Positions 7,989-16,481 of a stretch of 43,374 nt of DNA are shown in pieces; the stretch's first letter is position 1, and each line of letters opens with the position of its first letter. Under the pieces are notes generated by a model. It was given only the letters and a program-made list of their open reading frames with translations, ran no database searches and was not told the DNA's origin. This DNA is from Acidobacteriota bacterium (GTDB taxonomy: Bacteria; Acidobacteriota; UBA6911): contig JAFGSS010000100.1 of NCBI GenBank assembly GCA_016934555.1, forward strand, positions 1 through 43,374, read 5' to 3'. Both the position numbers and the translations under genes were made by a program.

Positions 7989-9320
7989 CTATTCAAACCG
8001 GACCCAGTCGACTTCCACCCTGCCGGTGTCTTCGAGCAACAGCTCCAGGTCGCGGACCCCGGAAGGGGCCGTGGGAAGCGCGGCCTCGACCAGGCCCCAT
8101 TCGGCCCCTTTCGGAACGGTCCCCCTCACCGTGAGGGGTGGTCCCCCCTTCCCGATCGAGAGCGCCACGGCGGCTCCCGATTCCGACTTCGCCCGGATCT
8201 TCAGCGTCTTCACCTCCCGGGCGTCGAAATCGACGCCGGCAAAGCGGACGAACGCCCCCTTTTCCTCCAGGATGACCTTCCAGCCGTCAAAAGGGTTCTT
8301 TTCGTCCAGGAAGGCGATCGAGGCCCCCGACGCGCTGACGGCGCTGTAGCGGTCGAGCTGGATCTCGCGGTCGGCCGGGACGATGCCCACCCCCCGCAGG
8401 GTGGGGATCACCTTCCGGATCGTGCCGTCCTCGTTGAAGGAGAGCCGGTCGGCCCGGATCGAGCGGTTCTTGTCGAAGGAGGGGGAAAGGTCATTGTGGT
8501 GGTAGAACAGGTACCACTCCCCCCTGTATTCGAGGATGGAGTGGTGGTTGGTCCAGCATCCGGACGGGTGCTCGTCCATGAGGATGCCCTTGTATTGGAA
8601 GGGGCCCAGGGGGCCGGGGCCCATGCCGTAGACGAGGGCCTCCGTCTTCTCGATCACGTGGGGGAAGGTGAAGTAGTAGATGCCGTTGCGCTCGAAGAGG
8701 AAGGGTCCCTCCTTCATCCCCTCGGGGAACTTCTCGATCACCTGCGGCTTGCCGTCCAGCTGCATCATGTCGGGCCTGAGCCTGGCCCCCAGCAGCCCCT
8801 GGCCGACGCCGGCCCAGTAGAGGTAGGCCTGCCCGTCCCGGTCGATGAAAACGTTGGGGTCGATGCCCGAGACGCCCGCGATCGGCTTCGGCTCGGGGAC
8901 GAAGGGCCCATAGGGGCGGTCGGAAACAGCCACCCCGACCGTCATCCCCGCAGCCCCCTCCCCCCCCTTGGAGATGGCAGGAAAATAGAAGTAGTACTTC
9001 CCGTCCTTGAAATAGCAGTCGGGGGCCCACATGCTGTTCTTGGAAGCGTCCACCCAGGCGACCTTCTCCTGGTCGACGATCACGCCGTGATCGGTCCAGT
9101 CGACCAGGTTCTCCGAGGAGAAGACGTGGTAGTCCTTCATGCAGAACCACTCCGTGCCGCACTGGACGTCGTGGGAGGGGTAGACGTAGACCCTGCCCTC
9201 GAACACCCTGGCGGTCGGGTCGGCGGTGAACTGGTCCCGGATGAGGGGGTTCTGCGCCATGGTCACCCCGGCGCCCAGCAGAAGGAACGACAGGAAAAGA
9301 CCCGTACCCGCTTTTTTCAT
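7989..9320 (-). CDS. Secreted family 43 glycoside hydrolase with C-terminal carbohydrate-binding module
   Basis: GH43 enzymes are five-bladed propellers that cleave arabinose- or xylose-containing glycans with inversion. The 443-residue protein has a signal peptide (MKKAGTGLFLSFLLLGAGVTMAQ). The expected acidic residues are visible: an N-terminal Asp in QFTADPTARVFEGRVYVYPS, an Asp in WAPDCYFKDGKYYFYF, an Asp in GIDPNVFIDRDG, and the likely acid Glu in MKEGPFLFERNGIYYF. The last 120 residues, ending DWVRFE, resemble a CBM6 module. ATG 9320 was chosen because it starts the signal peptide, although the frame stays open upstream. It is the first gene of the run with the beta-helix protein, glmM and the nagB-like gene, which suggests use of a glycan whose breakdown feeds amino-sugar metabolism. 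Confidence 0.88.
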   Translation of the reverse strand: MKKAGTGLFLSFLLLGAGVTMAQNPLIRDQFTADPTARVFEGRVYVYPSHDVQCGTEWFCMKDYHVFSSENLVDWTDHGVIVDQEKVAWVDASKNSMWAPDCYFKDGKYYFYFPAISKGGEGAAGMTVGVAVSDRPYGPFVPEPKPIAGVSGIDPNVFIDRDGQAYLYWAGVGQGLLGARLRPDMMQLDGKPQVIEKFPEGMKEGPFLFERNGIYYFTFPHVIEKTEALVYGMGPGPLGPFQYKGILMDEHPSGCWTNHHSILEYRGEWYLFYHHNDLSPSFDKNRSIRADRLSFNEDGTIRKVIPTLRGVGIVPADREIQLDRYSAVSASGASIAFLDEKNPFDGWKVILEEKGAFVRFAGVDFDAREVKTLKIRAKSESGAAVALSIGKGGPPLTVRGTVPKGAEWGLVEAALPTAPSGVRDLELLLEDTGRVEVDWVRFE

Positions 9321-9496
9321 CCTCGACCCTCTCTTTGGGTTGATCCGCCGCCTGGATGCCGGAGGGATATCAGGGTTCCTTCCGGCGCGGCAGGAGGGTT
9401 CCAGTATACATTCCCCGCAATGGAGTTCCGATTGTTTTTCGCTCCCCGCGTCCGGGACCGGTCCGGGTCCCACGATGCGGCCGATTCTTTGCGGCT

Positions 9497-9524
9497 TTGA
9501 GTCCTTGCGTCTTCGGGGTACACT
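9497..9524 (+). promoter_or_regulatory. Candidate sigma-70-type promoter
   Basis: TTGAGT (9497-9502) and TACACT (9519-9524) are separated by 16 bases and lie about 40 bases before the CcmH-like start at 9567. Each hexamer matches its consensus at four of six positions. It would serve the CcmH-like and acyl-activating genes. Confidence 0.35.
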
Positions 9525-9566
9525 CGATAGAGCAGGCCGACGCCTGCAAGGAGAGGAACCGATCCC

Positions 9567-10046
9567 ATGAAACGCCCGATTCGACGCCGGATGCTCCTCC
9601 CCCTGGTTGCCGCATGCCTCATTGCGCCCGGGCTGCTGCCGGCCCAGAACGGGGGGGATGCGCGCCTCATCCGCGAGATCGAGGACACCCTGATCGCCCC
9701 CTGCTGCTGGAACCAGCCGATTTCGCAGCATTACTCGGAGGTCTCCGAGCAGATGCGGCAGGAGGTCCGCGCCATGGTGGCCGCGGGAAAATCGAAGCGC
9801 GAGATCCTCGATCACTATGTCGCCATCTACGGCGAGCGTATCCTGGCGACGCCGCGCGCGCGCGGGATCAACGCCCTGGCCTACCTCCTCCCCTGGGCCG
9901 CCCTGGTCGCGGGCGGGGGGTATCTCCTGGTGCTGCTCCGGAAGCGGCGCCGGGCCGCCCTGGCGGCCCCGGCCGCGCCACCCCCCCCTGCGGACCCGCG
10001 CTATGACGGGGTGATCGAAAAGGAGCTCGAGGAACTGGACACCTAG
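9567..10046 (+). CDS. CcmH/CycL-like membrane protein with a CC motif
   Basis: CcmH is the membrane thiol protein that reduces apocytochrome c for heme attachment. The 159-residue protein has a signal peptide or N-terminal anchor (to about Ala26), a three-helix domain that matches CcmH (SEVSEQMRQEVRAMVAAGKS followed by EILDHYVAIYGERILATP), and a C-terminal membrane helix (INALAYLLPWAALVAGGGYL) with a basic, proline-rich tail. Classical CcmH has LRCxxCQxQS; here the place reads APCCWNQPIS, with adjacent cysteines 46 and 47 instead of CxxC. No other ccm gene is in the window. AAGGAGAG precedes the ATG, and the next gene starts 17 bases after the stop, so the two are probably one transcript. Confidence 0.8.
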   Translation: MKRPIRRRMLLPLVAACLIAPGLLPAQNGGDARLIREIEDTLIAPCCWNQPISQHYSEVSEQMRQEVRAMVAAGKSKREILDHYVAIYGERILATPRARGINALAYLLPWAALVAGGGYLLVLLRKRRRAALAAPAAPPPPADPRYDGVIEKELEELDT

Positions 10047-10063
10047 GTCCGGAAACGATCCCC

Positions 10064-12775
10064 ATGGCACAACGCACCCGCACGGAACCCACCACCTTCA
10101 ACGAGCGGTTCGAAACGATGGCCCTCCGCGTCCCGGACCGGATCGCCTTCCGGCTCAAGACTCCCGGGGGCTACACCTCCGTCACCTACCGCGAGGCCCA
10201 TGCCGGGGCCCGGGCGACGGCCGCCGGCCTCCTCACCCTCGGCCTCGAACCCGCGAGCCGCGTGGCCGTTCTCTCGGAAAACCGCCCGGAATGGGTGACG
10301 GCCTACCTCGGGGCCTATCTCTCCGGGATGGTCGCCGTCCCCCTGGACACCCAGATATCACCCGAGGAATGGCGCCGGCTGATAGAGGACTCCGACTCGC
10401 GGGTGATTTTCGTGAGCGGGCTGCTGCGCGAGAAGCTCGAGCAGGCCCTGGCGGGAGAGGGGCCGCAGCGGCAGCTGATCTCCTTCGACCCGGTCCCCGG
10501 CCGGGGGGAGCCGCGGGAGGAACTCGCGGGATTCCTCGAGTGGGCCTCGGCTCTTCCCGATCCTCCCCCGCTTCCGCGGTGCGCCCCCTCCGACGTCGTC
10601 ACCATCATCTACACCTCGGGGACCACCGGAACCCCGAAAGGGGTGTGCCTCACCCACGGCAACATCCTCTCCGAAATCGAAAGCGCGCTCGGCGTGATCC
10701 CCCTCCGGGACGACGAGGCGTTCCTCTGCCTGCTGCCGCTGCAGCACGTGCTGGCCTCGGTGATCAACGTCCTGGTCCCCCTCTACCTCGGGGGGCAGGT
10801 GGTGTTCGCCGACACCCTCCGGCGCACCGAAATCCTCGCGGCGCTCGAAGAGGCGGGAATCACGATCCTGGTTACCGTGCCCCAGTTCTTCTATCTTTTC
10901 CACAACCGGATCCAGGAGGAGCTCGGGAAAAAGCCGGCCGCCGCGCGCCGGGCGTTCGGGGCGCTGCTCCGGCTCAACCGCTTCACGATGGGCACGCTCG
11001 GCCTCAACCTGGGCCCGCGCCTCTTCTCCCGGATCCACCGCGGTTTTGGACCGAAACTGCGCCTCTTCATCAGCGGCGGCTCCGCCTTCGACCCGGTGGT
11101 GGCCCAGGACTTTCACGACCTGGGCTTCACCATTCTCCAGGGGTACGGCCTCACCGAGACGACGGGCGCCTGCGCGGTCACGCCGGTCGAGCGCAACGTG
11201 ATCGGCTCGGTGGGGCCGGCGCTCCCGGGGACCGACATCCGGATCTCCGACCCGGACGAGACCGGCGTCGGGGAGATCCTGGTCCGCGGCCCCGTCGTCA
11301 TGCGGGAGTATTACCGCAACCCCGAGGCCACGCGCGAGGCCGTCCGCGACGGCTGGTTTCACACCGGGGACCTCGGGCGGCTCGACGCGCGCGGGAACCT
11401 CTTCGTCACGGGGCGCCGGAAGGAAGTCATCGTTCTCCCCAACGGGAAGAACATCTACCCGGACGAACTGGAAACGTATTACGGCCGGTGCAGCGCGATC
11501 CGGGAGATCGCCGTCATCGGGGTGGTCGCCCCGCAGGAGCGGGGGGAGCGGCTGCACGCGGTCGTCGTCCCCGATTTCGATTACCTGAAATCGAAAAAAA
11601 TAGCCAACACGCGCGAAATCCTGCGCGACGAGATCTCCGCGCTCTCCAACCGGCTTCCCAAATACAAACGCCTGATGAGCTACCAGCTGCAGTCCGAACC
11701 GCTGCCGCGGACCACGACGCGCAAGATCAAGCGGATTGAACTGAAACGGCTGGTGGAGAGCGGACAGCTGCGGGAGGGGGAAATCGCGGCGGAGCCGGTC
11801 GCCCCGAGCGCCGAGGACCGGGCCCTGATGGAATCGGCCATCGGGCAGGAGGTCGCCCGCTGCCTCGCCGAAACTTATCACCGGGAGGAAACCCTTTCCC
11901 CCTCCATGAATCTCGAGCTGGACCTGGGGTTCGACTCCATGGAAAAGGTCGAGCTGCTCGCCAGCCTGGAGCAGGCGCTGAACCTCCGGCTGCCGGAGGA
12001 CTTCGGCGCCGAGATCTTCACCCTGGCGGACCTGATCCGGCTCCTGGAGCAGGAGGCGGTCGCGGGCACGGGCGCGGGGGCCGCTTCCCGCCAGAGCTGG
12101 GAAACGATCCTCGCGGCCGGGTCCACGGAAGACTCGCTGCCCGTTTCGGGACCGGTCGTCTCCCTGGTCAAATACCTGCTCGCCCGGCTCCTGTACTTCG
12201 TCCTGTTTCTCCCGCTGCTGCGGCTGGAGACCCGGGGCCTCGGGAACCTGCCGGCGCGGGGGCCCTACCTTGTCTGCCCGAACCACCAGAGCTACCTCGA
12301 CGCCTTCGTCCTGGTCTCCGCCCTCCCCTACGGCCTGTTCCGGAGGATGTTCTTCGTCGGCTACAGTTTCATGTTCACCTCCCGGCTGATGAAGCTGGCC
12401 GCACGGCTCACCAACATCGTCCCCGTCGACCCCGACGCCCACCTGCTGCGGGCCATGAAGGCGGGGGCCGCCGGCCTCAGGCGGGGGCTCGTCCTCTGCA
12501 TCTTCCCCGAGGGGGGGCGCTCCTACGACGGGAAACTGCAGGACTTCAAGAAGGGGGCGGCCATCCTCGCGCGGGAACTGGGCGTCCCCCTGGTCCCCGC
12601 CGCCATCGAGGGGACCCACGCCGTGTGGCCCCGCGACAGCCTGCGCATCCGCCCGCACAAGGTCCGGATCACCTTCGGCGCCCCCATCCCGCCGGCGCCC
12701 CCGAGCGGCGACGACCCCTATGCGGAGGATACCGACAGGCTGCGCCGCGAGGTGGCCCTCCTGCTCGCACAGTGA
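10064..12775 (+). CDS. Fusion of adenylate-forming acyl synthetase, acyl carrier protein and PlsC acyltransferase
   Basis: The 903-residue protein joins three domains. Residues about 10-560 are an AMP-binding acyl-activating enzyme with the P-loop-like YTSGTTGTPKGV near 182, GYGLTETT, and GWFHTGDLG. Residues about 590-665 are a carrier protein with the phosphopantetheine Ser in LGFDSMEKVELL (about 625). Residues about 690-903 are a PlsC/LPLAT domain with NHQSYLD (HX4D) near 739 and FPEGGRS near 814, preceded by a hydrophobic segment (KYLLARLLYFVLFLPLL). The order suggests that a free fatty acid is activated, loaded on the in-cis carrier and passed to a lysophospholipid or glycerol phosphate, much as in Aas-type recycling but with a built-in carrier. 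It should act at the inner membrane. It is likely cotranscribed with the CcmH-like gene and ends 4 bases from convergent nuoH. Confidence 0.88.
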   Translation: MAQRTRTEPTTFNERFETMALRVPDRIAFRLKTPGGYTSVTYREAHAGARATAAGLLTLGLEPASRVAVLSENRPEWVTAYLGAYLSGMVAVPLDTQISPEEWRRLIEDSDSRVIFVSGLLREKLEQALAGEGPQRQLISFDPVPGRGEPREELAGFLEWASALPDPPPLPRCAPSDVVTIIYTSGTTGTPKGVCLTHGNILSEIESALGVIPLRDDEAFLCLLPLQHVLASVINVLVPLYLGGQVVFADTLRRTEILAALEEAGITILVTVPQFFYLFHNRIQEELGKKPAAARRAFGALLRLNRFTMGTLGLNLGPRLFSRIHRGFGPKLRLFISGGSAFDPVVAQDFHDLGFTILQGYGLTETTGACAVTPVERNVIGSVGPALPGTDIRISDPDETGVGEILVRGPVVMREYYRNPEATREAVRDGWFHTGDLGRLDARGNLFVTGRRKEVIVLPNGKNIYPDELETYYGRCSAIREIAVIGVVAPQERGERLHAVVVPDFDYLKSKKIANTREILRDEISALSNRLPKYKRLMSYQLQSEPLPRTTTRKIKRIELKRLVESGQLREGEIAAEPVAPSAEDRALMESAIGQEVARCLAETYHREETLSPSMNLELDLGFDSMEKVELLASLEQALNLRLPEDFGAEIFTLADLIRLLEQEAVAGTGAGAASRQSWETILAAGSTEDSLPVSGPVVSLVKYLLARLLYFVLFLPLLRLETRGLGNLPARGPYLVCPNHQSYLDAFVLVSALPYGLFRRMFFVGYSFMFTSRLMKLAARLTNIVPVDPDAHLLRAMKAGAAGLRRGLVLCIFPEGGRSYDGKLQDFKKGAAILARELGVPLVPAAIEGTHAVWPRDSLRIRPHKVRITFGAPIPPAPPSGDDPYAEDTDRLRREVALLLAQ

Positions 12776-12779
12776 GTCC

Positions 12780-13862
12780 TCACCGCAGGAGCAGGAGGAC
12801 GAAGGCGGTCACGAAGATGTTGAGGACCGAGGCCGGCAGCAGGAACTTCCACCCCAGCCGCATCAACTGATCATAACGGAAGCGGGGGAGGGTCCAGCGG
12901 ATCAGCAGCAGGAACCAGCAGAAGAAGAGGACCTTCAGCCCGAGCGCCGCCGCCTGCATGAGGACCACGGCCAGGTGCGGGAGCGCCCAATGCGCCCCCC
13001 CCGGAAGGTGGAAACCGTCGGGTTGGAGGAAGGGCACCTGCCAGCCCCCGAAGAAGAGGGTGGCGATGAGGGCGGCGATGAGGATCGTCTCGATGAAGTC
13101 GGTCATGAAGAAGGCGCCGAACTTCATGCTGCTGTATTCGACGAAATAGCCGACGATCTCCGGTTCCCCTTCCGGCAGGTCGAAGGGCACCCGCTTGGTC
13201 TCCGCCATCCCGGCGGTGACGAAAAGGAGGAACCCGAACGGCTGCAGCACGATGCCCCATTTAGGCAGCCAGCCCCAGAGGAGCTCCCCCTGCACGCGGT
13301 TGATCGCCTGCAGGTCGAGGGTGCCGAAAATCATCAGCAGGCCGATGAGGGTGGCCCCCATGGTGATCTCGTAGCTGATCATCTGGCTCGAGGCGCGCAG
13401 CCCCCCGAGAAACGCGTACTTGTTGTTGGAGCTGATGCCCGCCAGGAAGGTGCCGTAGATCCCGAGCGACGTCATGGCGAAGACGAACAGGATGCCGGCG
13501 TGGAGCGGCAGCACCTGCAGCGGGATGTCGCGTCCGGCCAGAGTGAGGGTGTCGCCGAAGGGGATGACGGCGAAACTCATCAGCGCGAAGAAGAGGGCGA
13601 CGCAGGGGGCGGCCGTGTGCAGCAGCCTGTCCCCGCCCGGCGGCACGTAGTCCTCCTTGAAGAGCATCTTGAGGGCGTCGGAAAAGATATGGGGGAGGCC
13701 GAAGGCGCGCACTCCCAGGATGGAAGCCCGGTTGGCGCCCAGGCGGTCCTGCATCACGGCCGACTGCTTGCGCTCCATCCAGGTCAGCAGCGACGTCAGC
13801 CCCAGGACGGCACCCAGGAGGAGGAGGATCTTCGCCAATACGGCGGCCAGGTCAAACAGCAT
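12780..13862 (-). CDS. nuoH: NADH-quinone oxidoreductase subunit H
   Basis: NuoH is the membrane subunit at the quinone-binding junction of complex I. The 360-residue protein has about eight or nine hydrophobic helices and typical signatures, including the loop ERKQSAVMQDRLGANRAS, and AETKRVPFDLPEGEPEIVGY with its conserved acidic residues. ATG 13862 lies inside the end of nuoG (11-base overlap), which is why it is preferred over upstream starts. It is the last gene of the nuoA-C-G-H run and ends next to the convergent acyl-synthetase gene. Confidence 0.93.
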   Translation of the reverse strand: MLFDLAAVLAKILLLLGAVLGLTSLLTWMERKQSAVMQDRLGANRASILGVRAFGLPHIFSDALKMLFKEDYVPPGGDRLLHTAAPCVALFFALMSFAVIPFGDTLTLAGRDIPLQVLPLHAGILFVFAMTSLGIYGTFLAGISSNNKYAFLGGLRASSQMISYEITMGATLIGLLMIFGTLDLQAINRVQGELLWGWLPKWGIVLQPFGFLLFVTAGMAETKRVPFDLPEGEPEIVGYFVEYSSMKFGAFFMTDFIETILIAALIATLFFGGWQVPFLQPDGFHLPGGAHWALPHLAVVLMQAAALGLKVLFFCWFLLLIRWTLPRFRYDQLMRLGWKFLLPASVLNIFVTAFVLLLLR

Positions 13863-15483
13863 GGTCGTTTCCAGGATTCGCGAGCCACCGCCCCGTGGGC
13901 CCCAGGGATTGCCAGGTGAGGGGGGCAAATTCCGGCACGTGTGCCGCGATTTCCCCGAACAACCCGGCCGCCGTGGACCCGGCGGCTCCCGCCTCCAGGG
14001 CGGCCGCGAGCCGCGCGAGGATGTCGAGATCGGTCAGGGCCGCCCCGGGCGGCGGGACGGCCGGATAAAAGCGCTGGACCCTCCCCTGGAAATTGACGAA
14101 GGTCCCTTCCTTTTCCGCGTACACGGCCGCCGGGAGCACCACGTCGGCCAGCCGCGCCGTGGGGGAGTCCCAGGATCCCTCGAAGACCACGCAATCCACC
14201 TCCCGAAGCGCCTCCGCCAGCCGCCCGGGATCGTACCAGCGCGAGAGGTCGTGGCGGAAGATGTGGAGGTAGCGGATGCGCCCTCCGGCGCAGCTCTCGA
14301 CCAGGTCGCGGCAGTCGCCGGCATCGGGGAAGAGGAGGTCCATCCCCCGGGTGTTCGGGTTTTTGTCGGCCCTGATGAGGAAATCGTCCCCGGAGGCCCC
14401 GGCGGCGGCGGGGGCGCGCCCCGCGATGCGGTCGATCCCGAGCCGGTCCCGGAACAGCCGTCGGGCGAGGAAGAGCTCTTCGTTGCTCATCTGCGGCGAC
14501 ACCATGACCGCCGCCGCCCCGGGCCCGTTCCCCCCGAGCACGCCCCGGAGCGCACCGGCCGCCTCCCCGATCGCCTCCGCCCAGGAGGCTTCGCGCAACC
14601 CGTCCCCCCGCCTGAGCGCCGGGATCTTCAGCCGGTCGGCGGCGTCGATGGTGCGATAGGCATACCGGCCTTCGTCGCAGATCCAGAAGCCGTTCACCTC
14701 CGGGTTCGGGCGCGGTTTCAGGCGGTGGACCCTCCGGTCGTGGTAGCGCGGGTCGAATCTGCGGTTATAGTGGATCTCGATGTTGCACCCCCGGCTGCAC
14801 CCGGGGCAGATCGAGGGCACGCTCCCCAGAAACCAGACCCGGCACTGGAAGCGGAAGTCGCGGTCGGTCAGGGCGCCGACGGGGCAGAGGTCGGCCACGT
14901 TCCCCGAGTAGGGGTTGTCCAGCGTCGTCCCGGGGAAGACGTCGATCACGCTCCGGTGCCCCCGGGAGAGGACGCCCAGTTCCCCGGTGCGGGTGATGTC
15001 GCGCGTGAAGCGTACGCACCGGGTGCAGAGGATGCACCGCTCCTGGTCCAGCATGATGTGCGGACCGAGCGGGACCGCCTTCTTGCGCCGGGTCTTGTCC
15101 TCGTCGTGGCGCGCGTCGTACCGCCCGTGCTCCATGTAGTAGTCCTGGAGTCCGCACTCGCCCGCCTGGTCGCAGACGGGACAGTCCAGGGGGTGGTTGG
15201 CCAGGAGGAACTCCAGCACCGAGCGGCGGTTTTCGAGGGCCTGGGGCGTCGTGGTGCGCACGACCATCCCCTCGGCCACCGGGGTGGCGCACGAGGGCTG
15301 CAGCTTGGGGACCTTCTCGATCTCCACCAGGCACATCCGGCAGCTCCCCACGACCGGCAGCCCGGGGTGGTAGCAGTAGTGGGGGATCAGGATGCCGGCG
15401 GTCCTTGCCGCCTCGAGCACCATCGTCCCCTTCGGCGCCCGGATTTCCTGCCCGTCGATGGTCAGAGACACGGATTCCGGCAT
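13852..15483 (-). CDS. nuoG: NADH-quinone oxidoreductase subunit G, short form
   Basis: NuoG is the iron-sulfur-rich peripheral subunit of complex I. The 543-residue protein contains the 2Fe-2S ligands (CYHPGLPVVGSCRMC and a following CATP), the His-Cys cluster (HPLDCPVCDQAGEC), the 4Fe-4S cluster N4 motif (CILCTRCVRF with a later ADLCPVG) and the extra N7-type cluster (CPGCSRGCNI with WICDEGRY). The rest is a shortened molybdopterin-oxidoreductase-like domain, so the protein is well under the usual 700-900 residues of NuoG. GGAGAG precedes ATG 15483. It begins 7 bases after nuoC and overlaps nuoH. A hydrogenase-linked relative is possible, but NuoA, C and H alongside make complex I most likely. 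Confidence 0.92.
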   Translation of the reverse strand: MPESVSLTIDGQEIRAPKGTMVLEAARTAGILIPHYCYHPGLPVVGSCRMCLVEIEKVPKLQPSCATPVAEGMVVRTTTPQALENRRSVLEFLLANHPLDCPVCDQAGECGLQDYYMEHGRYDARHDEDKTRRKKAVPLGPHIMLDQERCILCTRCVRFTRDITRTGELGVLSRGHRSVIDVFPGTTLDNPYSGNVADLCPVGALTDRDFRFQCRVWFLGSVPSICPGCSRGCNIEIHYNRRFDPRYHDRRVHRLKPRPNPEVNGFWICDEGRYAYRTIDAADRLKIPALRRGDGLREASWAEAIGEAAGALRGVLGGNGPGAAAVMVSPQMSNEELFLARRLFRDRLGIDRIAGRAPAAAGASGDDFLIRADKNPNTRGMDLLFPDAGDCRDLVESCAGGRIRYLHIFRHDLSRWYDPGRLAEALREVDCVVFEGSWDSPTARLADVVLPAAVYAEKEGTFVNFQGRVQRFYPAVPPPGAALTDLDILARLAAALEAGAAGSTAAGLFGEIAAHVPEFAPLTWQSLGPTGRWLANPGNDHAV

Positions 15484-15490
15484 GCTCTCC

Positions 15491-16012
15491 TCAGTTCTTC
15501 GGCCCGATAAGGGGCTGGCGTCGGTTGATCGGGTAATCCTTGCGCAGCGGGTGCCCTTCGAACTCCTCGTACATCAGGATGCGCCTCAGGTCGGGGTGAC
15601 CCCGGAAGCGTATGCCGAACATGTCCCACACCTCGCGCTCCAGCCAGTTGGCCGCCCCCCACAGGGGGGTCAGGGAATCGACCACGGGATCCGGCTCCCC
15701 CGCCGCGACCTCGAGGCGCAGGCGGCGCTTGAAGCGGAGGGAGAGGAACTGGTAGACGACGGTGAACCTCGCGGCCCCTTCGCCCGTTCCCCCGCAGCCG
15801 GACGCCGGCGCCCCCCGGTCGACGGCCGTGATGTCGACCAGGAGGTCGAAGCTGAGGCGGGGATCCTGTTTCAGAAATTCGACCGTACGGACCAGGAACC
15901 CGGGACGGACCACGGCCGTCGCCTCCCCCAGGGGAGAGCGGGCGTCCAGGATGGCCTCGGGAAACGTTTGCGTCAGCAGCGTGAGGGCGATCTCCGGCGT
16001 TTCCCCGTTCAT
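15491..16012 (-). CDS. nuoC: NADH-quinone oxidoreductase subunit C
   Basis: NuoC is a peripheral-arm subunit of complex I beside the quinone site. The 173-residue protein shows the 30-kDa-subunit signature: LEREVWDMFGIRFRGHPDLR and then the C-terminal GHPLRKDYP. The ATG at 16012 overlaps the nuoA stop as ATGA, supporting translational coupling; ATG 16018 is a close alternative. The middle contains a Gly/Pro-rich insert (GAPASGCGGTGEG). nuoB and nuoD, which normally flank nuoC, are absent here. Confidence 0.92.
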   Translation of the reverse strand: MNGETPEIALTLLTQTFPEAILDARSPLGEATAVVRPGFLVRTVEFLKQDPRLSFDLLVDITAVDRGAPASGCGGTGEGAARFTVVYQFLSLRFKRRLRLEVAAGEPDPVVDSLTPLWGAANWLEREVWDMFGIRFRGHPDLRRILMYEEFEGHPLRKDYPINRRQPLIGPKN

Positions 16013-16362
16013 TCCCATTCGAGCGCGCCCATCTTCCAGGCGTAGGCGAAGCCCGCGCCGATCACCACGACAAAAAAGAGCATCTCGACGAAACCGAACC
16101 ACCCCAGCCCCCGCAGGGCTGCGGCCCAGGGGAAGAGAAAGGCGAGTTCGACGTCGAAGACGACAAAGAGCATGGCCATGATGTAGAAGTGAACGGGCAT
16201 GCCGCCCCCGGGATACCCGTCGGAGGGGATGCCGCATTCGAAAGGCGTATCCTTGACGGGATGTCGCTTCCGGGGCCCAAGAAAAACCGACGCCAGGATG
16301 AAGGTTGCGACGATGCCGGCAACCAGGAGCGCCATGAGGGACAGGGGAATCAGCGGATTCAT
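16009..16362 (-). CDS. nuoA: NADH-quinone oxidoreductase subunit A
   Basis: NuoA is a small three-helix membrane subunit of complex I. The 117-residue protein has the expected helices (near 5-30, 60-80 and 85-110) and the family signatures FECGIPSDG and FVVFDVELAFLFPW. ATG 16362 was chosen because it gives a normal length; a start at 16386 would add eight residues, and no strong ribosome site distinguishes them. It is the first gene of the nuoA-C-G-H run and is divergent from the gene at 16482. Confidence 0.92.
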   Translation of the reverse strand: MNPLIPLSLMALLVAGIVATFILASVFLGPRKRHPVKDTPFECGIPSDGYPGGGMPVHFYIMAMLFVVFDVELAFLFPWAAALRGLGWFGFVEMLFFVVVIGAGFAYAWKMGALEWE

Positions 16363-16430
16363 GCTGATTAATGTAGCATCGCGCACGCCCGGAAATCAAT
16401 CCATTCGGCCCGCCCCCCGGGGCCGGGCCA

Positions 16431-16459
16431 TTGACTGCCCCGCCCCGTGTCACTATGAT
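16431..16459 (+). promoter_or_regulatory. Sigma-70-type promoter
   Basis: TTGACT (16431-16436) and TATGAT (16454-16459) are separated by 17 bases, each one mismatch from consensus. The expected start of transcription is about 15 bases before ATG 16482, leaving room for the GGGGGA ribosome site. Confidence 0.65.
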
Positions 16460-16481
16460 CTGACCACTACGGGGGACGACG

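Noticed and set aside
4242-9500. A plus-strand open frame of about 1750 codons across the nagB-like to GH43 operon
   Set aside because: It is antisense to four recognisable genes, very rich in Pro, Gly, Asp, Val and His, and shows no domain. It is a product of high GC and codon bias.
7989-10070. Longer version of the GH43 protein starting upstream of 9320
   Set aside because: The signal peptide starts at 9320, and the extra upstream part overlaps the CcmH-like gene on the other strand.
10358-12658. Long antisense frame across the acyl-synthetase fusion
   Set aside because: The plus strand encodes three clear domains here, and the antisense product is low-complexity with no motif.
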